A stretch of 64,000 nucleotides of DNA from Cryptomeria japonica. Taxonomy: Eukaryota > Streptophyta > Pinopsida > Cupressales > Cupressaceae. This document shows, one piece after another, positions 25,080-37,346 of this stretch (position 1 is its first letter; the number at the start of each line of letters is the position of its first letter). Below the pieces are notes generated by a model. The model was not told the DNA's origin and searched no databases. It saw only the letters and a list, made by a program, of their open reading frames with translations. The position numbers and the translations under genes are program-made. Where the stretch lies: assembly GCF_030272615.1 (NCBI RefSeq), contig NC_081405.1:474268008-474332007 (forward strand). Direction: 5' to 3'.

Positions 25080-28000
25080 ATTCTAGATAGGAGCTTATAA
25101 AGATAAGATTTTGTTTGATGTTGTTAACATGGATTCTTGTCACCTCTTGTTTGGAAGACCATGACAGTATGACCTCAAAGCATACCATGATGGCTTTAGG
25201 AATACTTATTCCATCACAAAGAATGGAAAGGTCATAGAGCTACTGCCCCTAACTGAAAACAATGAAGAGCAAAAAGAAACTGAGTCCAAGGTGATGATGA
25301 TGGAGGGAAAACCATTCCTCAAGGAGATAAAGATGGAAGAAGGGATATGCTTTGCATTTCTTCCAATACCAACCTCAAAGGGGAAGCCTACTGCAGATGA
25401 TGGAGAAGAAGGAAAGGACAAGGATCTCAGTCCGGAAGTGAAGGAGATCATTGGTAAATACCAAGGCATAGTTACGGATGGAGTACCAAGGAGTTTTCCA
25501 CCAATGAGAGAGATCACTCATTGTATTGACTTGATCCTAGGGGCCACATTACCTAACAAGGCTGCATACAAACTCACACCACAGCAAAATGAGGAGATGG
25601 CAAGGCAGATTCAAGAGTTGCTAGACTCTAATATGATTGGAAAGAGTCTTAGCCCATGTGCAGTACCGGCAGTTTTGGCACCCAAAAAGGATGGAACATG
25701 GAGGCTTTGCACTGACTCAAGATCTCTCAACAAGATCACCATAAGGTATATATTTCCAATGCCTAGGATAGAGGATTTGCTTGATTGTTTGGGGAGTGAA
25801 AAATATTTTTCTAAAATTGATTTAAAGAGTGGATACCACCAAATTAGAATTAGGCTTGGTGATGAGTGGAAAACAACCTTTAAAACAAACTAAGGGTTGT
25901 ATGAATGGAAGGTTATGCCATTTGGTTTGTCTAATGCCCCAAGTACATTCAGGAGACTCATGAATGAAGTTTTGAAAGAATTCACAGGGAAGTTTATAAT
26001 AGTGTATTTGGATGACATCCTAGTATTTAGCAGGACAAAGGAAGAACACTTGAGGCATCTAGACATGGTTTTGAAAAGGTTGAATGAAGAGAAATTGATG
26101 ATCAATATGGAGAAGTGTTTGTTCATGTAGGAAGATCTCATCTACCTAGGATTTGTGATCTCCAAGGGTCACTTGAAGATGGATCAGGATAAGGTAAATG
26201 CAATTATTTCTTGGCCTACTCCTAAGACTATCGGTGAAGTTAGAAGTTTTCATGGATTAGCTACATTTATAGAAAGTTCATAAGAGGTTTCAATCAGATA
26301 TGTGCTCCAATGTTGGAAACCATACAAGGTGGTCAGAAGTGCAGGTTTTCTTGGACAAAGGAGGCGGATGAGGCATTTGAAACTCTCAAGAAAAAGGTAG
26401 CTCAACAACCGGTACTTGCTTTACCTAATTTTAACAAAGTGTTTCAGATTGAATGCGATGCTAGTCATGTGGCCATAGGAGCAGTCATAAGCCAAGAAGG
26501 CAGACCTATAGCACTCTTTAATGAAAAACTCAATGAGGCAAAGAGAAAATATTCTTCTTATGACCTAGAAATGTATGCACTAGTTCAGGCATTGAAAAAA
26601 TGGAGACATTATCTGCTACCAAAGGAATTTGTGGTCTATACCGACAACCAAGCCTTGAGTTTCATTAACAGCCAAGAAAATTTAATCCATAGGCATATGA
26701 AGTGGGTAGAATCCCTACAAGCCTATACCTTTTCCATAAAACATAAGAAAGGAGTAGCCAACAAAGTGGTTGATGCACTGAGTAGGAGAGTGCTAGCCAT
26801 ATCTGAAATCCAATTAGAAATAATTGGGATTGATGCAATGAAAAACATTTATGTTGTAGATGAGGACTTTAAGGAGATTTACAAGGCATGTACTAAATTT
26901 GGTGAAAGGTATCATGTGGATTTTTCCAATTTTCTGATCCAAGATGGACTTCTTTTCAAAGGTGGGAAATTATGCATACCAAAGTGCTCAATGAGGACTA
27001 ACATCATCAAGGAAAAACATAGTGGAGCTATTGCAGGTCATTTTGATTTGGACAAGACACTTGAACTGGTAAGAAGGCACTACTTTTGGCACAAATTGCA
27101 AGTTGATGTAAGGAAATTTGTGGATGAATACACCATTTTCCAAAAGGCAAAAGGAAGAAGTACCAATGCTAGTCTCTATCAACCCTTACCCATTCCCTCA
27201 AGAATGTGGGAAAGTGTGTCAATGGACTTTGTAATGGGTTTACCTAGGACCCAAAAGGGGTTTGACAATGAATTTGTGATAATGGATAGGTTTAGTAAAA
27301 TGGCACATTTCTTGCCATGTAAGTCCACTAGTGATGCATCTTATATAGTAAATTTGTTTTCCAGAGAAGTAGCAAGGTTTCATGGACTTCCATTGACCAT
27401 AGTGTCCGACCAGGATGTCAAATTTGTTGGCCATTTTTGGAGAACTCTGTGGAGGAAACTTGGCACCAATCTATTTTTCTCATCAGCCTATCATCCATAA
27501 ATGGATGGTCAGACAGAAGTAGTAAACCAGTCATTAGGGAATTTGTTGAGATGTCTTACAAGGCAGCATGGTGAAAAGTGGGATTCAATCTTATCTCAGG
27601 TTGAGTTTGCCTACAATGACACTGTAAACAGAAGCACCGGGAAGTCACCATTTCAGATTGTGTATGGGTTGCATCCAAGAGGGGTATTGGAGTTGAGAAA
27701 AATACCCCATACGGATCTCATAAGTGCAGATGGTGAGAGGTTTGTTGAAGCCATAAAAGAAGTTCATGAGCAGGTCAAAATACAACTTCAAAAGTCATCA
27801 GAAAAATACAAAGAACATGCAGATAAAAAAAGGAGAGAAGTACAATTTCAAGTTGGAGATTTGGTTTGGGCAAATTTGAAGAAGGAAAGGTTACCCAAGG
27901 ACAAACACACTAAGCTCGTGCAAAGGAAAGTAGGACCATGTCAAATCTTGAAGAAGTTTGGCACCAATGCTTATGAAATTCAATTACCATCAGACCTTGG

Positions 28001-28310
28001 CATATCTCCTATTTTTAATGTTTTTGATCTAACTCCTTTTAAAGGGGACTCTAATGTAGGTAACTCACACCAGATCCTAGAAGACGTAGCAAATATATAT
28101 TTTCCCAAACATGAGCCACCTAAACTTGAAAAAGTGTTGGACACCAAGATTGTAAAGAAGACCAGTAACAATGAGCATAAATAATACTTGGTAAAATGGA
28201 AAGGAAAACCATACTCTGAAGCCATTTGGTTAGATGAAGATCAGATCAAGAAGCATGGCACTACATTACATGACCTCATCTCAAGTGGACTTGAGATTAA
28301 TTCACCTAGG
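25080..28310 (+). pseudogene. Pol region of the chromovirus with C-terminal chromodomain
   Basis: Protease lies near 25.1-25.2 kb. RT follows ([38 protein letters not shown]) at 25.5-26.2 kb. RNase H (FQIECDASHVAIGAVI, VYTDNQAL) is at 26.4-26.8 kb. Integrase with its zinc finger and core (MDFVMGLPRTQKGFD, GLPLTIVSDQD, MDGQTEVVNQSLGNLLRCL) is at about 26.95-28.0 kb. A chromodomain (YLVKWKGKPYSEAIWLDED) lies at about 28,180-28,260. The chromodomain is known to steer insertion toward particular chromatin. The region is broken in a few places. Confidence 0.88.
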
Positions 28311-29887
28311 GAGTATGGTGCAGGAGCACCTCATGACTAAGATAATAAGAGCAATAAAGGCTAAACGACACACATGAGAATGTGACCTTTCAACCTATGT
28401 AATAGGGTAGTCTTGTTTGTTTGATGTTTGATTTTGTGAGGCCTCACCTCAACTCAGTTTGACATTCAGTGGATTTTATATTTTAGACTACTATGGATAC
28501 TTTGTTTTGATGCATTTTGAGACTTAGAACTTATATGATTTCAGGATATTGGATAACATTGCTATGAATTGATGTTTTACTTACATGCTTTATGAGATAG
28601 AACACTACATGATTATTAGATAGAATGATATTGCAATGATAGATGTCGTTAATGAATTTGCAGGACTTTACTTTGAATATAGAACTATGATGTATGTTTA
28701 GTTTATGTGAATTGGGATGAAAATTGTTTATGTGAATTTGCTTGACAAAAGATGTATTCAATCTGTGCAGATGAAAATTGTATGCAAGTAATGATGTGCA
28801 TTGTTGTATTATTGAATTATATTTTATATGAATATTTGGGAGTACTAATGTGTAAATTGAGATGCGCAGGAAATTTACCATGTGACCATGGAAAATTACG
28901 GAGAATCAAACCTAGACTTATGTATGTTCGTAAAGCCAGGGTTTGTCTATTTGGAGAGACAACACCCCATTTGTGTTGTATTTTATTCGTATCAGTATAT
29001 GCTGCATGTGTGTTATGTGTTATTTAAATTTATTGTGTAAAAACCTCAAGAGACAATTTCATGTTTATTTTTGTAAAAGTATTTTATTAGTGTCACTTGA
29101 CACATGTGTGGATTTAAATTTAAATATTTTATCTTGTCTCTTGATGGGAAATTGTTAATTATTATTAATTTTAAATAAAATAATGTGTTGTCAAAAAAGA
29201 TATTTTGAGAATATAATATTTGGAGTGGTCAACTTATGTTTGACCCGAAAATAAACTTCAGAGGGGTTTAAAATGGGTTAAATAAACACCTAGGGGTAGT
29301 TTATTAGGGTTTCCTGAAGCCCATAAGGTATACCTAGGGGTTAGGGGTAATTTTAGGCAAGTTTCTACTTTATAATGATCTTTTTAACGCTCTAAAAATT
29401 GGCTTTTTTGAGTTGAGCGAAAATTGAAGATTGAAGTGAAATCAAATCAAGATTTTTCCCTCTTGGAAGGAAAGTCTTTTTGCATTTTTGCTTTCTTCCT
29501 TCTTTTTGTTGATTTTTTTAGAATCCTGTGAGAACTCAGAGAGTGAGCTTCTTAAGGAAGATTTTTGGGAATAGCTGGTTAATCACCCACTCTCCATTTT
29601 TGGAGACAGAAGAAAATTTGGAAGAAAAATAATGTTATGGGATAAAGAAATTGATTAAGGAAAATAAAGAATTGTGGATTGGGCAGCTCTTCTTCAGATA
29701 TCATTATAACCTTTGGGCAGAATAAGGTTGGTTTCATTTTTACTTTTAATGTCTAGTTTTTGTTTATTTCTGAAAGTTGTTGAATAAGAAAATCTGTATT
29801 CTTGAAAACGAATGTTTGAAAATCCTTTTGGTTTTGTTTTATGAATGAATGTGTTTTGGGAGTTTTCTCAAGATCTCTCTTTCTCTT

Positions 29888-30213
29888 GGGAGAGAAGAGG
29901 ATCTTGAGGGTGGTAGCAGTGACAACCCTCGAGTGAGAGACTCTCTTTAAAGAGCGAACACAAGGGATCTTTGTGTGACCCTTGCTGCATGGCCTGTTTG
30001 TGCAATGGGGGTCATAAGGAGGGTTATAAGGCTAGAATGCCTTTGGGGGGGGAGAGAAGAGGATCTTGAGGGTGGTAGCAGTGACAACCCTCGAGTGAGA
30101 GACTCTCTTTAGAGAGCGAACACAAGGGATCTTTGTGTGACCCTTGCTGCATGGCCTGTTTGTGCAATGGGGGTCATAAGGAGGGTTATAAGGCTAGAAT
30201 GCCTTTGGGGGGG
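29888..30213. repeat. 162-bp tandem duplication inside the solo LTR
   Basis: The block beginning AGAGAAGAGGATCTTGAG occurs twice, 162 bp apart (29,891 and 30,053), almost base-identical, each ending in a G-run. The near identity indicates a recent duplication or copying from a duplicated parent LTR. Confidence 0.92.
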
Positions 30214-31110
30214 CATAAGGAATTTATGGGGTTGAGATTTTGATATGTTATTTGTGCCATGAGGTGGCTTCTTGTTATTACATACTTGCAGATTCTCCTC
30301 AGGGTATTTGGTCCACTACCACCCTTTGAAAATGTTCACCACCAGAGTGTGGTGCTGTGAAAGCCAGGTTGGGAATGTGTCTGGAATATTTGTATGTTTT
30401 GTGTTTCTTTGTGTTTGCCTATTTGTTACCCGTCTAGGAATTGGTTCTCCGAGCTCGGGGGTGGCTACCAGTTAGCCTAGGCTGGGAGGTGAGCACTCCG
30501 TGGTCAGTTTTGTGTTTTCTATTATGCAGGAAATCCAGAGCAAAGAGGATAGAAATTCATGAAAGTTATTCAGAAGATGGAATTTGAAGATATTTGAATT
30601 CAGTTGCAGATGTTGTTTTAAAGTTGTTGTGAATAAATGCCTCATTCAAAAGAAAGGAGAAGCAAGTTGTGATTTTGTAATAATAGATTTGAAGTCTTAT
30701 TGTTGTGACTGTTCAGAGAAAACATTGCTGTAAAATTGGTAGTATATATTAGAGATGTTTTAAAGAAAGAGAAAAGGCTTGATTTTACTCCTAGAATAAT
30801 TGAAAAAGAAAAGTAAATTAGTGATGCATGCAAAGCTTCTTGTTTTATGAAAGAAATAAAAAGTCTGATTTCATTTAGATTTTTACCTATATTTTAATTG
30901 AGTCAAATTAGAAGTTTATTTAAGCTGAAAGCTTTATAAGTATTTTAGTTGGAAAGAAAAATTGTTTTATGTGAATAATCTAATTAAAACAAATATTAAT
31001 GGATTTCTTATTACAAAAAAAAGGAAACGTATAATGTATCTTTGTGAAATACTTTAATTTGTATTTTGTAAACATTGATTTAGAAGCTTGTTTTATAGAT
31101 GAATTTAAAA

Positions 31111-31345
31111 TTATATATATATATATATAATTTTGATTTAACTTAATGTTATCTTTTCCTTTATTATATTAGCTTAAAAATTTGCATGTAATAATTCTCT
31201 TTTAAAATGTATATAAATTTTATTTGGAATTAAATTTTATCTTTTTATCCATGCATGTTAATTTATGTAAATACCACATATATATATATATATACATATA
31301 TAAATATATATACTTATATATTTATATATATATATATATATTATT
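31111..31345. repeat. (TA)n-rich microsatellites
   Basis: TA dinucleotide runs lie at about 31,111-31,131 and 31,268-31,345, with a further one near 31,930-32,000. All are within the solo LTR and flank the GC-rich array. Confidence 0.9.
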
Positions 31346-31409
31346 AAATGTTATTGTTTTAAAAAAAAAAAAATTTAAAAAAATAAAATAAAATAATAAT
31401 TTGGGGACC

Positions 31410-31640
31410 CCGCAGGCTCCAATGTGTGTTCACACAGTGGACGACCGCGCGGCGCCCACTGTGTGCACACACAGTGGAGCCGCTTACGGCTCCCACTGTG
31501 TGGGCACACAGTGGACGGCCGCGGCCGCCACTGTGTGGCCACACAGTGGTGCCGCCAGCGACGCCCACTGTGTGGGCACACAGTGGTGCCGCGGCGCCAC
31601 TGTGCGCTCACACAGTGGTGCGCGCGGCCAGCCGCCACAT
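31410..31640. repeat. GC-rich tandem palindrome array (about 37-bp unit)
   Basis: Six copies of CACACAGTGG start at 31,431, 31,468, 31,505, 31,540, 31,577 and 31,609. They alternate with five copies of its reverse complement CCACTGTGTG (the last with one change). Each pair forms a 20-bp-plus palindrome with a 2-4-base loop, separated by CpG-rich 12-16-bp spacers. The array is an abrupt GC island in very AT-rich DNA. All six reading frames stay open over much of it, a by-product of the composition and period rather than evidence for a protein. Confidence 0.93.
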
Positions 31641-33860
31641 GAAACCTCCGCGACCTGCAAGTAAATATGGACATGGCCGCCGTAGAGTCTTCGGCCCGGC
31701 ATGAATCCTCACCTGTTAAAAAAAAAAGGATATGGGTTAAACCCTAGCCCGATAGGGGCTAGGGAAGTTTAGTTTTTAAAATATAAAATAAAAAAAAATA
31801 TGTATTTTGGGTTTAGGTAATGGTTAAATAAGGATTTAGAACCCTAATTAGGGTTGAGGAATTAAGAGATGATATTTAGAAAGTTGCAATGGATTTAGGA
31901 GGTTAGGATTAAAATATTGGTATATAAGTAGAATATATATATATATAAATATATATGTTTTCATATATATATATATGGGAATATATATATGTATATATAT
32001 GTATGTTTTTTGAGCTTTATTGTTTTAATAAATTAAATTATTGATATACAAAATATATGCATAATCTATATGTATATATGTGCATTTTATATGTACACAA
32101 TATTGATTTGGAAAAAGAAAAAAAATTGTAAAGAAGAAATTAATTAAATTGCTAAGACTATATAGTCATAGTGGGAAATAAATTAAGATATCTCTCCTAA
32201 TACTTTTAGTTTGTTTAATATAATAGAGCTATTAACTAAATATCTTTTGGAGATAGAATCTAAACCAGTAGGTTTTCCCGCAATTAAAATATAACTTTTT
32301 AACGAAGCTTAGTCGTTCGAAATTAGTCAGAATTTAATAACGAAATTTTCTTTAACGCTTGTCGCAAGAGTGTGTTTATTAATTAAATTAGTATTTTTTT
32401 TAAAAAAAAATTTGTTCCGTTTTGCCCTAAATTTTGGGCATGACAGATTTGTTTGTAATAAACCCCACCTTGTTACCCAATGGCATGGATTTGGCAAATT
32501 GATAAGCCACCATGAGCATATGGGCCTAGGGGTATTTGGTTGAGTATTTTTCTAGGTGTTTATGTGTTGGAGATGTCCTAGAAAGGTTTAGGACATGTTG
32601 AAACACCTCTAGGTAGTCAAATTTAACATATGTCAAAAGTTGCTCAAACTTGAGAACTTTGTTGACGGTTTTTGGTTGCAAATAGCAACTTATTTCCAAT
32701 GGTCACCTCAGTTCAAAAGGTGGTTGATAACTGTTGGGGAAGGTATAAAGTGTCATCCTCAATCATCATTGGGAGGAGAGAACGAAGAGAGAATGACTTT
32801 GTAAACTTTGGCATCATTGAAGTAATATATTTCTGAGAATTTCCTGCAATTTTGTTATTATATGTGGTGTACCGTACTGTACGATCATTTTTGAATTAGG
32901 AAACCAGTGGGATGTGTTAGAGTGGCCAATGTCTAAGGTCCTAATTCTCCAAGACAAGTAAGAAATCGGCAAATTTTTGGAAGTAGTCTAGATTTGACAA
33001 CTTTGTCTAGGGTTTTGCAAAGAGATGGCCTTACCTTGCTGATCCTTCATTGGTGGTTCATGACTTTGGATGAGATGAAAGTATGTCCAATGTATTTTAG
33101 GATTTTAAAGGCCCTTTGTAGGTTAGGACTAGTTGGAGGCGAGGGTTTGATGCATTAAGGTGGGCAACTCCATGTGGCCACCAGTAAGTGTAAGCAAATA
33201 GGTCTCACATTAGGGGTTAGAGGTTTGATCATGGCCTAAGACTTAGGAATTAGTGTCTTTGTAATGGCTTAAGAGTATCCCTTGAGTTTTTTTGGTGAGT
33301 TAAGGTTTGTGTCTACACACTCCTTTGTAAAATAGGCCTAATTGGGCTTATCGGTCTCCTAACCAAGTAGGGTTTGGATTCTTGTGTTCCCTACCAGTAA
33401 GAACTCTTAGGATATGTTTTGTAACTCCCAGAAGGGTATCCAACTCCGAGATTTTTTGTCTGGTATTTTGGAGACATAAAGAGTTAAGTGTAGAAAATCG
33501 GTCTAACAAGGCTACTAGGTTTTGTAGGCCTTGTTGCAGCAGTTACCCAAACCAGTAGAGGGAACCTGAATTCAGTGATTGAAGGGGCTCTCCCTGACCT
33601 AGGGGACTTCTAATAAAACCTTAAATAGCCATTGTTGCATTGGAGAAGGGACCAAACCATTGCTGACCATAGAGACTTTGTACCGATAAATGAAAGAGAC
33701 CTTGTACTGGTAGTCTTTTTAAAAAAAAGAGGTATGTGGGACTTGTCAAACTGGTGTTCCTTAACCCCTGGAGTATTGTGTGATTGCTAGGATCCTTGGT
33801 GTGTTCTTGGATTAGGGGAACCTATCCTATACCGGCACCAGGACTCTCTACATCATCTTG

Positions 33861-36800
33861 GTTCACAATGATTTGAGCATACAATTCTTATCTCCAATAA
33901 TATGATCCATTGAATTATTCTTTTGAACATATCTTTGTGTCTTAAATATAGATGTTGAAGCTTCTTGAGCTTCCTTTTCTTCTTCTCCTTCTCTGGTCTT
34001 TTCTTCCCTTTTTTTGTCATCCAATTCATTAGACTCATAACCTACCAATTTGTCAAATTCTTTAGAAGTGTCTTCATCAACCTTCACATTTGCACTTTCA
34101 ACAATCTTGTTCAGCCTTTTGTTGTAACACCGATATGCCTTGCTCCTTATAGAAAATCCTAGGAAAATGCCTTCATCAGATCTACTATAAAAATTTTCAA
34201 GATTATCCTTATCTCTCTAGATGTAGCACTTGCTTCCAAATACCTTAAAATATTTCACTGTCGGAGTTTTTCCATGTCACAGTTCATAAGATGTCTTTCC
34301 ATGTCTTTTTCGATATAGAATTTTGTTAGGAGTGTAAACTGTAGTGTGTATTGCCTCTCTCTAGTAGACTTCCAGGAGTTTTTCTCCTTTGATCATTGTT
34401 TTGGCTACCTCTTGAATTATTCGGTTCATCCTTTCTACTATACCATTTTTCTGAGGTGTTCTTGGGGAAGACAATCGTCTTCTAATACCATGTTTCTCAC
34501 AAAAAATGTTAAACTCATCAGAAGTAAATTCTCCTCCTTTGTTAGACCTCAAACACTAAATCTTTTTGTTAACTTCATTTTCAACTTTAGCCTTGAATAT
34601 TTTGAATTTCTCTAACGCTTCTAACTTCTCTCTAAAAAATGCAACCCATGACATTCTAGAATAATCATCAATCAACAACATGAAATACTTCTCTCCTTGT
34701 ATGCTCCTTGTTCTAGTCGGACCGCATAGATCAATATGCACTAAATCCAACACTTTGGTGGACAAATGCTCCTTTCCTCTGTAAGTTCCTTTTGTCTAAT
34801 TTCCAACTTGACATTCTCTGCAAATGTTGTTATCCAGTTTGGTCAACCTCAGTAAATCTCTCACTACACTTGATGAACTAATCTTTACTAGGTTGTCAAA
34901 ATTGATATGACACATCCTCTGGTGCTACAGCCAGTTGTTATTGATCTGAGATAACAAACAATGTTTTGTAGCTCCTTCCAACAATTACATGTTTCCTCCA
35001 GTCCTTTTCCCTGCTGCAATAACAATTCCAGATCCTTTTTGGATCTGACAACCATCATCCTAAAAAACAAACCATTTTTGCAAATATATCCAACACTCAA
35101 AATATTATGATGAAAACCCTTCACATAGTAGACATTGTCAATATTATGCTTTCTATCAAAAGAAATAGAACCAATTCCCACAATTTGTGTTGTCTAATCA
35201 TCTCCGAACCTAACAGAACCACCATCATACTTATCAAGTTTCACAAACTTACTTTTGTCGCCAATCATATGATTTGAACATCCACTATCAATCAACCATT
35301 CATTTCTATCTCTTCTAGCATGTAAAGTAGTAGCAATAGTCATAGGAATATCAATCTTAGGTATATCTCTCTACCAAAAACAAACAATCTCCATCTTCAT
35401 AATCTGATTCATCATCTACAATACCAGCATCATCTTTGACAAGTCTCTCTTATTAAATTTTCCTTTACCTTCTCTAGATTTTTGCCTTGAACCTTTTTTT
35501 GGACACCTAGTATCAATATGACCAATCTTTTCACATCTAAAACATTTAAGAGGTAACATACCTTTGTATTTACCAGTTCTTTTCTTCAATCTCCTTCCAA
35601 AGTTTTCTTCCATCCCATCTGAACTATCATCTTCCGGATATTCCTTAGAAGATTTAAAGGCAGACGAGCATTCTTAGCTTTGTCTTTTTCAAGCTTCCTT
35701 ATCTCAAATGTTGATAAAGTACCATAAAGTTGCTCCCTAGTGAACTTCTTCGGATCACAGGTTTATTCAATAGCCAAGATCTTATCATTGCAACTTTCCT
35801 GGTAGGGACATCAAGATCTTCTCAATTATGTCTCCATCTGTCAAGGTGCCGCCAAGTTCTCTTATTTTATTTACCACACTAACAACCTTCTAAGAATATC
35901 TAGTTATGTCCTCTCCTTCTTCCATTTTCAAGTTCCCATATCTGTGCTTAGCTATTAGCTTCTTTGATAATTTGACTCTATCATTTCCTTCATAGATATC
36001 TCTCAACTTTTCCCAAACTTCATAAGCAGTATTCAAAGAAATAATCTTTGTCAATTTAGTCTTTGATAAAGCACTAAAGATAGCATACCTTACCTTTGCA
36101 TTCTCTTCATAAGCTTGAATCTCATCAGGAGTGGTAAGACCATTTGGCAGTTGAACATACTTAGTTTTCACTGCTTTCCAAGTGTTGTACCCCAAAGATA
36201 TTAGGTAGCCTCTCATCTTCACTTTCCAAAAACTATAGTCAAATCCTTCAAAGATAGGAATAGTCAATTTATGTGCCATTGGATCAAGATATACCTCAAG
36301 CGGTTAAGCTCTTCTCCAAGGAACCAAAACTCTAATACCAGTTGTTGAATATTTGGGCAACTGAGAGGTGGGGGTGAATCGATTGATAACTTAAAACAAT
36401 TTCTTTTATTCTTTTCACATTTGGATCCAAACCAATAGAATTAATTAACATAGATACAACATGAAAATTTGAACATGCAACAGATCACACAATGAACACC
36501 AGATATGACATGGAAAACCCAAGAAGGGAAAAACCATGGAGAATGTTAGTTCTCAATATAAAACGTCGATTAAGGTGATACTGGTTAAGGTAATTTTTAC
36601 AAAGGGTGGCTCATTGCCAGAATGCTCACTGTAGGTGGGATCACTACCCAGAAAAAGGCTCACTGCTGAAGAAAGAAAGAAAGAAAGAATCCACCACTGA
36701 AACACAGTCTGCAAAACTAGACTGCTTCTGGTGCCTCAACACCAACACACTCTCACATATCACCAACAGTTAGATCTTTCCTTTCGAATCTCGCATATCT

Positions 36801-37346
36801 TCAAAACAATGCAAGACTTTTTCTATATCTAACTCATCCAGATCATTCTTATATATATATATATATATATTGTCTTCTAGGAAACATAATCTTCCAAGTC
36901 AACCAAGATAGAGATCTAAAATAGGTCAACTCTAAACATTCCTGAGGTGGGAAGGAATGAGAAGTAGACCATACCACAACACACATAAATGGTCAAATCA
37001 ACATGTTACAAACATTATAAATTCCAGACCCAAATCACAACTCACACGCTACATCAACATCGCTACACATCCTCGAATTTCGGGCTTAATCCTGACTCAA
37101 ACATCATTGCCCAATACATCAAAAATAAGAATGGAACCAAGAAACACATGAATACCATCGATCAACACCATATTTGATAACCAGAAATATCTGGATTACC
37201 AACAACACATTTGATCTACCAACACATCTCTCAGAGCACCAAAGATTTCAGGATCACCAATGCCAAGAACATCAGAGACATCAATGATAACCATTATGTT
37301 GACATCAATGACAATCATTCAACATCATCACATCACATCTGCAACA
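33861..37346 (-). mobile_element. Ty1/Copia remnant (5' LTR, gag, zinc knuckle, integrase)
   Basis: In sense order it has: an LTR at 36,343-37,346; a primer site (TGGTATTAGAG, iMet type) at about 36,328-36,342; gag of the UBN2 type at about 35,890-36,279 (FEGFDYSFWKVKMRGYL, YEVWEKLRDIYEG); a zinc knuckle CFRCEKIGHIDTRC near 35,520; a pre-integrase region near 34,900-35,180; and an integrase core at about 34,360-34,765 (DLVHIDLCGPTR, LLIDDYSRMSWV). RT and the 3' LTR are absent. The left edge coincides with the chromovirus target duplication. It is broken, with at least five breaks. Confidence 0.82.
36343..37346 (-). repeat. 5' LTR of the Copia remnant
   Basis: It starts TGTTGAATATTTGGG beside the primer site, with the conserved G-tract plus TGAATC block just inside. 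The far end near GCAACA at 37,346 is placed by similarity of the preceding GTTGACATCAATGACAA to the end of the LTRs of the 55-62 kb Copia element. It contains a short (AT)n run at about 36,849-36,870 and a GAAA run at 36,675-36,690. Confidence 0.6.

Larger units (their letters stand above)
28435..32445. mobile_element. 4.0-kb solo LTR nested in the chromovirus 3' LTR
   Basis: It begins TGTGAGGCCTCACCTCA and ends TTGGGCATGACA, flanked on both sides by GATTT (28,430-28,434 and 32,446-32,450). No gag or pol domain and no second LTR copy were seen inside, so it is best read as a solo LTR of an unidentified family with very long LTRs. Both ends carry short palindromes (TGAGGCCTCA; GCCCTAAATTTTGGGC). 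Its interior holds a 162-bp duplication, AT microsatellites and a GC-rich palindrome array. Confidence 0.82.
22301..33855 (+). mobile_element. Ty3/Gypsy chromovirus, full span with split 3' LTR
   Basis: Both LTRs are present: 22,301-23,834 and 28,316-33,855 (the latter interrupted). The 5-bp target duplication TCTTG lies at 22,296-22,300 and 33,856-33,860. A decayed tRNA-iMet primer site lies just inside the 5' LTR at about 23,839-23,851. Order is gag, protease, RT, RNase H, integrase, chromodomain, which defines a chromovirus. By eye the two LTRs differ at about 5% of sites, suggesting millions of years since insertion. The reading is largely preserved but broken, with roughly five breaks. 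The 3' LTR carries a younger solo LTR at 28,435-32,445. Confidence 0.92.
28316..33855 (+). repeat. 3' LTR of the chromovirus, split by a solo LTR
   Basis: The left piece is 28,316-28,434 and the right piece is 32,451-33,855, with the intervening solo LTR plus one GATTT copy removed. A purine-rich tract (CTAGGGAG) precedes it at about 28,306-28,313. Confidence 0.88.

Noticed and set aside
31359-31704. Six overlapping open readings with repeated Cys/His/Thr-rich peptides, which might look like a zinc-binding protein
   Set aside because: They arise because a GC-rich 37-bp palindromic repeat lacks stops in every frame. All six frames are open, so coding is not specifically supported.
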